From contig CM068831.1 of assembly GCA_028554795.2 (NCBI GenBank), positions 37,755,144 through 37,819,143 on the forward strand: a stretch of 64,000 nt of DNA, given 5' to 3'. The DNA is from Sinohyriopsis cumingii. Lineage: Eukaryota > Mollusca > Bivalvia > Unionida > Unionidae. The notes beneath the pieces are model-generated. The model was not told the origin of the DNA. It saw only the letters and a list, made by a program, of their open reading frames with translations, and did no database searches. Shown here one piece after another: positions 53,995-64,000 of the stretch. The stretch's first letter is position 1, and every line of letters begins with the position of its first letter. The position numbers and the translations under genes are program-made.

Positions 53995-56900
53995 GTCAAT
54001 CAAAAAAAGCCCTGCTAACTACAATTTTCTGGGTGAATAACAAAGGGCTGTGCTAACTACAATTTTCTGGGTGAATTACAAAGGGCTGTGCTAACTACAA
54101 TTTTCTGAGTGCATTACAAAGGGCTGTGCTAACTACAATTTTCTGAGTGCATTACAACTGGCCCCACTAACTGCAATTTTCTGAGTGCATTACAAAGGCC
54201 CCACTAACTACAATTTTCTGAGTGCATTACAAAGGGCCCTGATAACTACAATTTTCTGGGTGCATTACAACTGGTCCCACTAACTACAATTTTCTGCATG
54301 CATTACAAAGGCCCCACTAACTACAATTTTCTGCATGCATTACAACTGGCCCCACTAACTGCAATTTTCTGAGTGCATTACAAAGGCCCCACTAACTACA
54401 ATTTTCTGAGTGCATTACAAAGGGCCCTGCTAACTACAATTTTCTGGGTGCATTACAACTGGGCCCCACTAACTACAATTTTCTGAGTGCATTACAAAGG
54501 CCCCACTAACTACAACTTTCTGAGTGCATTACAAAGGGCCCTGCTAACTACAATTTTCTGAGTGCATTACAAAGGGTCCTGATAACAACAATTTTCTGAG
54601 TGCATTACAACTGGCCCCACTAACTACAATTTTCTGAGCACATTACAACTGGCCCCACTAACTACAATTATCTGAGTACATTACAACTGGCACCACTAAC
54701 TACAATTTTCTGAGTGCATTACAATGGCCCCTGCTAACTACATTTCTTGAGTGCATTACAAAGGACCCTGCTTACTACATTTTTCTGAGTGCATTGCAAA
54801 GGGCCCTGCTAACTACATTTTTCTGAGTGCATTACAAAGGCCCCACTAACTACAGTTTTCTGAGTGCATTACAAAGGGCCCTGCTAACTACAATTTTCTG
54901 GGTGCATTATAACTGGCCCCACTAACTACAATTTTCTGAGTGCATTACAAAGGGCCTACTAACTACAATTTTCTCCATGCATTACAAAGGCCCCATTAAC
55001 TACAATTTTCTGAGTGCTTTACAAAGGACCCTGCTAACTACAATTTTCTGAGTGCATTACAAAGGGCCCCACTAACTACAATTTTCTGCATGCATTACAA
55101 CGGCCCAACTAACTACAATTTTCTCAGTGCATTACAAGGGGCCCTGCTAGCTACAATTTTCTGGGTGCATTACAACTGGACCCACTAACTACAAGTTTCT
55201 GCATGCATTACAAAGGCCCCACCAACTACAATTTTCTGCATGCATTACTAACTTCAATTTTCTGCATGCATTACAAAAGCCACACTAACTTCAATTTTCT
55301 GCATGCAATACAAAGGCCCCACTAACTACAATTTTCTGAGTTCATTACAAATAACCCTGATAAATACAATTTTCTGGATGCATTACCTTAGGCCCCACTA
55401 ACTTCAATTTTCTGCATGCATTACAAAGGCCCCACTAACTTCAATTTTGTGCATGCATTACAAAGGCCCCACTAACTTCAATTTTGTGCATGCATTACAA
55501 AGGCCCCACTAACTTCAATTTTCTGCACACATTACAAAGGCCCCACTAACTAGAATTTTCTGTGTGCATTACAAAGGACCCTGATAACTACAATTTTCTG
55601 GATGCATTACAAATGGCCCATCTAACTACAATTTTGTGAGTGCACTACAAAGGGCCCTGCTAACTACAATTTTCTGAGTGCATTACAAAGGGCCCACTAA
55701 CTACAATTTTCTGCATGCATTACAAAGGCCCCACTAACTACAACTTTCTGAGTGCATTACAAAGGGCCCTGCTAACTACAATTTTCTGGGTGCATTACAA
55801 CTGGCCCCACTAACTACAATTTTCTGAGTGCATTACAAAGGCCCCACTAACTACAATTTTCTGAGTGCATTACAAAGGGCCCTGATAACTACAATTTTCT
55901 GAGTGCATTACAACTGGGCCCCACTAACTACAATTTTCTGAGTGCATTACAAAGGCCCCACTAACTACAACTTCCTGAGTGCATTACAAAGGGCCCTGCC
56001 AACTACAATTTTATGAGTGCATTACAAAGGGCCCTGCTAACTACAATTTTCTGAGTGCATTACAAATGGCCCAACTAACTACAATTGTCTGAGTACATTA
56101 CAACTGGCCCCACTAACTACAATTTTCCGGGTACATTACAAAGGGCCCTGCTAACTACAATTTTCTGAGTACATTACAAAAGGCCCCACTAACTACAATT
56201 TTCTGCATGCATTACAAAGGCCCCACTAACTACAATTTTCTGAATGCATTACAAAGGGCCCTGCCAACTACATTTTTCTCAGTGCATTGCAAACAGCCCT
56301 GCTAACTACAATTTTCTGAGTGCATTACAAAGGGCCCTGCTAACTACAATTTTATGAGTACATTACAAAAGGCCCCACTAACTACAATTTTCTGCATGCA
56401 TTACAAAGGCCCCACTAACTACAATTTTCTGAGTGCATTACAAAGGGCCCTGCTAACTACAATTTTCTGAGTGCATTATAACTGGCCCCACTAACTACAA
56501 TTTTCTGAGTGCATTACAAAGGCCCCACTAACTACAATTTTCTGAGTGCATTACAAAGGGCGCTGCTAACTACAATTTTCTGGGTGCATTACAACTGGAC
56601 CCCACTAACTACAATTTTCTGAGTGCATTACAAAGGCCCCACTAACTACAACTTTCTGAGTGCATTACAAAGGGCCCTGCTAACTACAATTTTCTGAGTG
56701 CATTACAAAGGGCCCTGCTAACTACAATTTTCTGAGTGCATTACAACTGGCCCCACTAACTACAATTTTCTGAGTGCATTACAACTGGCCCCACTAACTA
56801 CAATTATCTGAGTGCATTACAACTGGCCCCACTAACTACAATTATCTGAGTACATTACAACTGGCCCCACTAACTACAATTTTCTGAGTGCATTACAAAG

Positions 56901-59900
56901 GACCCTGCTAACTACAATTTTCTGAGTGCATTACAAAGGACCCTGATAACTACAATTTTTCTGAGTGCATTGCAAAGGGCCCTGCTAACTACAATTTTCT
57001 GAGTGCATTACAAAGGGCCTACTAACTACAATTTTCTCCATGCATTACAAAGGCCCCACTAACTACAATTTTCTGAGTGCATTACAAAGGACTCTGCTAA
57101 CTACAATTTTCTGAGTGCATTACAAAGGGCCCCACTAACTACAATTTTCTGCATCCATTACAACAGCCCCACTAACTACAATTTTCTGAGTGCATTACAA
57201 GGGGCCCTGCTAGCTACAATTTTCTGGGTGCATTACAACTGGCCCCACTAACTACAATTTTCTAAGTGCATTACAAAGGCCCCACTAACTACAATTTTCT
57301 GCATGCATTACATAGGCCCCACTAACTACAATTTTCTGCATGCATTACTAACTTCAATTTTCTGCATGCATTACAAAAGCCCCACTAACTTCAATTTTCT
57401 GCATGCAATACAAAGGCCCCACTAACTACAATTTTGTACATGCATTACAAAGGCCCCACTAACTTCAATTTTCTGCACGCATTACAAAGGCCCCACTAAC
57501 TACAATTTTCTGCATGAATTACAAATGACCCTGATAAATACAATTTTCTGGATGCATTACCTTAGGCCCCACTATCTTCAATTTTCTGCATGCATTACAA
57601 AGGCCACACTAACTTCAATTTTGTGCATGCATTACAAAGGGTCCACTAACTTCAATTTTCTGCACGCATTACAAAGGCCCCACTAACTACAATTTTCTAA
57701 GTGCATTACAAAGGACCCTGATAACTACAATTTTCTGCATACATTACAAATGGCCCATCTAACTACAATTTTGTACATGCATTACAAAGGCCCCACTAAC
57801 TTCAATTTTCTGCACGCATTACAAAGGCCCCACTAACTACAATTTTCTGCATGAATTACAAATGACCCTGATAAATACAATTTTCTGGATGCATTACCTT
57901 AGGCCCCACTAACTTCAATTTTCTGCATGCATTACAAAGGCCCCACTAACTTCAATTTTCTGCATGCATTACAAAGGCCCCACTAACTACAATTTTCTAA
58001 GTGCATTACAAAGGACCCTGATAACTACAATTTTCTGCATGCATTACAAATGTCCCATCTAACTACAATTTTCTGCATGCATTACAAAGGCCAAACTAAC
58101 TACAATTTTGTGACTGCATTACAAAGGGCCCTGCTAACTACAATTTTCTGAGTGCATTACAAAGGGCCCACTAACTACAATTTTCTGCATGCATTACAAA
58201 GGGCCCCACTAACTACAACTTTCTGAGTGCATTACAATGGGCCCTGCTAACTACAATTTTCTGGGTGCATTACAACTGGCCCCACTAACTACAACTTTCT
58301 GAGTGCATTACAAAGGCCCCACTAACTACAATTTTCTGAGTGCATTACAAAGGGCCCTGCTAACTACAATTTTCTGAGCACATTACAAAAGGTCCAACTA
58401 ACTACAATTTTCTGCATGCATTACAAAGGCCCCACTAACTACAATTTTCTGAGTGCATTACAAAGGGCCCTGCTAACTACAATTTTCTGGGTGCATTATA
58501 ACTGGACCCACTAACTACAATTTTCTGAGTGCATTACAAAGGCCCCACTAACTACAATTTTCTGAGTGCATTACAAAGGGCCCTGCTAACTACAATTTTC
58601 TGAGTGCATTACAACTGGCCCCACTAACTACAATTTTCTGAGTGCATTACAACTGGCCCCACTAACTACAATTATCTGAGTGCATTACAACTGGCCCCAC
58701 TAACTACAATTATCTGAGTACATTACAATTGGCCCCACTAACTACAATTTTCTGAGTGCATTACAAAGAACCCTGCTAACTACAATTTTCTGAGTGCATT
58801 ACAAAGGACCCTGATAACTACAATTTTTCTGAGTGCATTGCAAAGGGCCCTGCTAACTACAATTTTCTGAGTGCATTACAAAGGGCCTACTAACTACAAT
58901 TTTCTCCATGCATTACAAAGGCCCCACTAACTACAATTTTCTGAGTGCATTACAAAGGACCCTGCTAACTACAATTTTCTGAGTGCATTACAAAGGACTC
59001 TGCTAACTACAATTTTCTGAGTGCATTACAAAGGGTCCCACTAACTACAATTTTCTGCATGCATTACAACGGCCCCACTAACTACAATTTTCTGAGTGCA
59101 TTACAAGGGACCCTGCTACCTACAATTTTCCGGGTGCATTACAACTGGCCCCACTAACTACAATTTTCTAAGTGCATTACAAAGGCCCCACTAACTACAA
59201 TTTTCTGCATGCATTACAACTGGCCCCACTAACTACAATAATCTGCATGCATTACAACTGGCCCCACTAACTACAATTTTCCGCATGCATTACAACTGGC
59301 CCCACTAACTATAATTTTCTGAGTGCATTACAAGGGGCCCTGCTAGCTACAATTTTCTGGGTGCATTACAACTGGCCCCACTAACTACAATTTTCTGCAT
59401 GCATTACATAGGCCCCACTAACTACAATTTTCTGCATGCATTACTAACTTCAATTTTCTGCATGCATTACAAAAGCCCCACTAACTTCAATTTTCTACAT
59501 GCAATACAAAGGCCCCACTAACTACAATTTTGTACATGCATTACAAAGGCCCCACTAACTTCAATTTTCTGCACGCATTACAAAGGCCCCACTAACTACA
59601 ATTTTCTGCATGAATTACAAATGACCCTGATAAATACAATTTTCTGGATGCATTACCTTAGGCCCCACTAACTTCAATTTTCTGCATGCATTACAAAGGC
59701 CCCACTAACTTCAATTTTCTGCACGCATTACAAAGGCCCCACTAACTACAATTTTCTAAGTGCATTACAAAGGACCCTGATAACTACAATTTTCTGCATG
59801 CATTACAAATGTCCCATCTAACTACAATTTTCTGCATGCATTACAAAGGCCAAACTAACTACAATTTTGTGAGTGCATCACAAAGGGCCCTGCTAACTAC

Positions 59901-62900
59901 AATTTTCTGAGTGCATTACAAAGGGCCCACTAACTACAATTTTCTGCATGCATTACAAAGGGCCCCACTAACTACAACTTTCAGAGTGCATTACAATGGG
60001 CCCTGCTAACTACAATTTTCTGGGTGCATTACAACTGGCCCCACTAACTACAACTTTCTGAGTGCATTACAAAGGCCCCACTAACTACAATTTTCTGAGT
60101 GCATTACAAAGGGCCCTGCTAACTACAATTTTCTGAGCACATTACAAAAGGTCCAACTAACTACAATTTTCTGCATGCATTACAAAGGCCCCACTAACTA
60201 CAATTTTCTGAGTGCATTACAAAGGGCCCTGCTAACTACAATTTTCTGGGTGCATCATAACTGGCCCCACTAACTACAATTTTCTGAGTGCATTACAAAG
60301 GCCCCACTAACTACAATTTTCTGAGTGCATTACAAAGGGCCCTGCTAACTACAATTTTCTGAGTGCATTACAACTGGCCCCACTAACTACAATTTTCTGA
60401 GTGCATTACAACTGGCCCCACTAACTACAATTATCTGAGTGCATTACAACTGGCCCCACTAACTACAATTATCTGAGTACATTACAATTGGCCCCACTAA
60501 CTACAATTTTCTGAGTGCATTACAAAGAACCCTGCTAACTACAATTTTCTGAGTGCATTACAAAGGACCCTGATAACTAGAATTTTTCTGAGTGCATTGC
60601 AAAGGGCCCTGCTAACTACAATTTTCTGAGTGCATTACAAAGGGCCTACTAACTACAATTTTCTCCATGCATTACAAAGGCCCCACTAACTACAATTTTC
60701 TGAGTGCATTACAAAGGACCCTGCTAACTACAATTTTCTGAGTGCATTACAAAGGACTCTGCTAACTACAATTTTCTGAGTGCATTACAAAGGGCCCCAC
60801 TAACTACAATTTTCTGCATGCATTACAATGGCCCCACTAACTACAATTTTCTGAGTGCATTACAAGGGACCCTGCTACCTACAATTTTCTGGGTGCATTA
60901 CAACTGGCCCCACTAACTACAATTTTCTAAGTGCATTACAAAGGCCCCACTAACTACAATTTTCTGCATGCATTACAACTGGCCCCACTAACTACAATAA
61001 TCTGCATGCATTACAACTGGCCCCACTAACTACAATTTTCTGCATGCATTACAACTGGCCCCACTAACTATAATTTTCTGAGTGCATTACAAGGGGCCCT
61101 GCTAGCTACAATTTTCTGGGTGCATTACAACTGGCCCCACTCACTACAATTTTCTAAGTGCATTACAAAGGCCCCACTAACTACAATTTTCTGCATGCAT
61201 TACATAGGCCCCGCTAACTACAATTTTCTGCATGCATTACTAACTTCAATTTTCTGCATGCATTACAAAAGCCACACTAACTTCAATTTTCTGCATGCAA
61301 TACAAAGGCCCCACTAACTACAATTTTGTACATGCATTACAAAGGCCCCACTAACTTCAATTTTCTGCACACATTACAAAGGTCCCACTAACTACAATTT
61401 TCTGCATGAATTACAAATGACCCTGATAAATAGAATTTTCTGGATGCATTACCTTAGGCCCCACTAACTTCAATTTTCTGCATGCATTGCAAAGGCCACA
61501 CTAACTTCAATTTTGTGCATGCATTACAAAGGGCCCACTAACTTCAATTTTCTGCACGTATTACAAAGGCCCCACTAACTACAATTTTCTAAGTGCATTA
61601 CAAAGGACCCTGATAACTACAATTTTCTGCATACATTACAAATGGCCCATCTAACTACAATTTTCTGCATGCATTACAAAGGCCAAACTAACTACAATTT
61701 TGTGAGTGCATTACAAAGGGCCCTGCTAACTACAATTTTCTGAGTGCATTACAAAGGGCCCACTAACTACAATTTTCTGCATGCATTACAAAGGGCCCCA
61801 CTAACTACAACTTTCTGAGTGCATTACAATGGGCCCTGCTAACTACAATTTTCTGGGTGCATTACAACTGGCCCCACTAACTACAAGTTTCTGAGTGCAT
61901 TACAAAGGCCCCACTAACTACAATTTTCTGAGTGCACTACAAAGGGCCCTGCTAACTACAATTTTCTGAGCACATTACAAAAGGTCCAACTAACTACAAT
62001 TTTCTGAGTGCATTACAAAGGCCCCACTAACTAAAATTTTCTGAGTGCATTACAAAGGGCCCTGCTAACAACAATTTTCTGGGTGCATTATAACTGGCCC
62101 CACTAACTACAATTTTCTGAGTGCATTACAAAGGCCCCACTAACTACAATTTTCTGAGTGCATTACAAAGGGCCCTGCTAACTACAATTTTCTGTGTGCA
62201 TTACAACTGGGCCCCACTAACTACAATTTTCTGAGTGCATTACAAAGGCCCCACTAACTACAACTTTCTGAGTGCATTACAAAGGGCCCTGCTAACTACA
62301 ATTTTCTGAGTGCATTACAAAGGGCCCCACTAACTACAATTTTCTGAGTGCATTACAACTGGCCCCACTAACTACAATTATCTGAGTGCATTACAACTGG
62401 CCCCACTAACTACAATTATCTGAGTACATTACAACTGGCCCCACTAACTACAATTTTCTGAGTGCATTACAAAGGACCCTGCTAACTACAATTTTCTGAG
62501 TGCATTACAAAGGACCCTGATAACTACAATTTTTCTGAGTGCATTGCAAAGGGCCCTGCTAACTACAATTTTCTGAGTGCATTACAAAGGGCCTACTAAC
62601 TACAATTTTCTCCATGCATTACAAAGGCCCCACTAACTCCAATTTTCTGAGTGCATTACAAAGGACTCTGCTAACTACAATTTTCTGAGTGCATTACAAA
62701 GGGCCCCACTAACTACAATTTTCTGCATGCATTACAACGGCCCCACTAACTACAATTTTCTGAGTGCATTACAAGGGGCCCTGCTAGCTACAATTTTCCG
62801 GGTGCATTACAACTGGCCCCACTAACTACAATTTTCTAAGTGCATTACAAAGGCCCCATTAACTACAATTTTCTGAGTGCATTACAAAGGGCCTACTAAC

Positions 62901-64000
62901 TACAATTTTCTCCATGCATTACAAAGGCCCCACTAACTCCAATTTTCTGAGTGCATTAGAAAGGACTCTGCTAACTACAATTTTCTGAGTGCATTACAAA
63001 GGGCCCCACTAACTACAATTTTCTGCATGCATTACAACGGCCCCACTAACTACAATTTTCTGAGTGCATTACAAGGGGCCCTGCTAGCTACAATTTTCTG
63101 GGTGCATTACAACTGGCCCCACTAACTACAATTTTCTAAGTGCATTACAAAGGCCCCACTAACTACAATTTTCTGCATGCATTACATAGGCCCCACTAAC
63201 TACAATTTTCTGCATGCATTACTAACTTCAATTTTCTGCATGCATTACAAAAGCCCCACTAACTTCAATTTTCTGCATGCAATACAAAGGCCCCACTAAC
63301 TACAATTTTGTACATGCATTACAAAGGCCCCACTAACTTCAATTTTCTGCACGCATTACAAAGGCCCCACTAACTACAATTTTCTGCATGAATTACAAAT
63401 GACCCTGATAAATACAATTTTCTGGATGCATTACCTTAGGCCCCACTAACATCAATTTTCTGCATGCATTACAAAGGCCCCACTAACTTCAATTTTGTGC
63501 GTGAATTACAAAGGCCCCACTAACTTCAATTTTCTGCACGCATTACAAAGGCCCCACTAACTACAATTTTCTAAGTGCATTACAAAGGACCCTGATAACT
63601 ACAATTTTCTGCATACATTACAAATGGCCCATCTAACTACAATTTTCTGCATGCATTACAAAGGCCAAACTAACTACAATTTTGTGAGTGCATTATAAAG
63701 GGCCCTACTAACTCCAACTTTCTGAGTGCATTACAAAGGGCCCACTAACTACAATTTTCTGCATGCATTACAAAGGGCCCCACTAACTACAACTTTCTGA
63801 GTGCATTAGAATGGGCCCTGCTAACTACAATTTTCTGGGTGCATTACAACTGGCCCCACTAACTACAAGTTTCTGAGTGCATTACAAAGGCCCCACTAAC
63901 TACAATTTTCTGAGTGCACTACAAAGGGCCCTGCTAACTACAATTTTCTGAGCACATTACAAAAGGTCCAACTAACTACAATTTTCTGCATGCATTACAA
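53995..64000. repeat. 37-bp satellite with ~2-kb higher-order repeat
   Basis: About 270 units around CACTAACTACAATTTTCTGA plus GTGCATTACAAAGGCCC, running off the right edge. Variants (GCATGCATT, AACTTCAATTTT, CCTGCTAAC, GGGTGCATTACAACTGG) appear in a fixed order that recurs. The marker ATTACTAACTTCAATTTTC lies near 55242, 57342, 59438, 61232 and 63217. A second marker, GGGCCTACTAACTACAATTT, lies near 54952, 57013, 58882, 60640, 62588 and 62889. The spacing is 1.76-2.1 kb, with one local duplication of about 300 bp at 62585-63185. The only frame above 60 residues (61120-61317) is repeat-derived. Confidence 0.96.

Noticed and set aside
53995-64000. CRISPR-like regular spacing of near-identical units
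   Set aside because: Units are directly adjacent variants of one sequence with no unique spacers, in an animal genome.
1-64000. Reverse-transcriptase-bearing elements (LINE, LTR)
   Set aside because: No RT motif, LTR pair or primer-binding site was recognised on either strand; the only integrase belongs to the Polinton.

Overview
The window looks like animal nuclear DNA, most likely from a mollusc or another lophotrochozoan. It is AT-rich, intron-dominated and full of long tandem arrays, tRNA-derived SINEs and hAT-like DNA transposons. The host gene is NOMO (BOS complex subunit, ER translocon), read on the minus strand. Ten consecutive exons between 48883 and 3907 encode about 395 residues of the C-terminal third, ending with the transmembrane helix. 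All ten have GT-AG borders, agree in phase, and follow in order the C-terminal part of vertebrate NOMO as I remember it. The 5' exons lie beyond 48883 and the last exon lies before position 1. I saw no second host gene.

The intron between the second and third of these exons carries a 14.67-kb Polinton/Maverick element (31041-45712). It has 255-bp terminal inverted repeats and a 6-bp target duplication (TGCCCA). Its right edge is 43 bp from the upstream exon's donor site. It sits in a small tandem array made of copies of that exon's own 3' end and donor site. The element carries the usual virus-like set: DDE integrase, B-family polymerase, packaging ATPase, adenain-like protease, double jelly-roll capsid protein, candidate minor capsid, membrane and fibre proteins, and a DUF5679/phospholipase A2-like gene. 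It also has less usual parts: a polymerase region continuing into an SF1 helicase and an HNH nuclease, a separate homing-type HNH gene, and a palindromic motif before several minus-strand genes. It is a broken fossil with about four breaks, but its end repeats are still about 97% alike, so it is young.

Layout: 1-2.9 kb, 26-bp satellite holding a 1.2-kb hAT-like element; 3.9-30.3 kb, NOMO exons separated by introns with 22-, 29- and about 40-bp arrays and SINEs; 28.0-29.2 kb, a second hAT-like copy; 30.8-45.8 kb, exon-tail array and Polinton; 45.8-48.9 kb, two NOMO exons and a 50-bp array; 50.3-52.4 kb, a related hAT-like element; 54-64 kb, a 37-bp satellite with a higher-order period near 2 kb.
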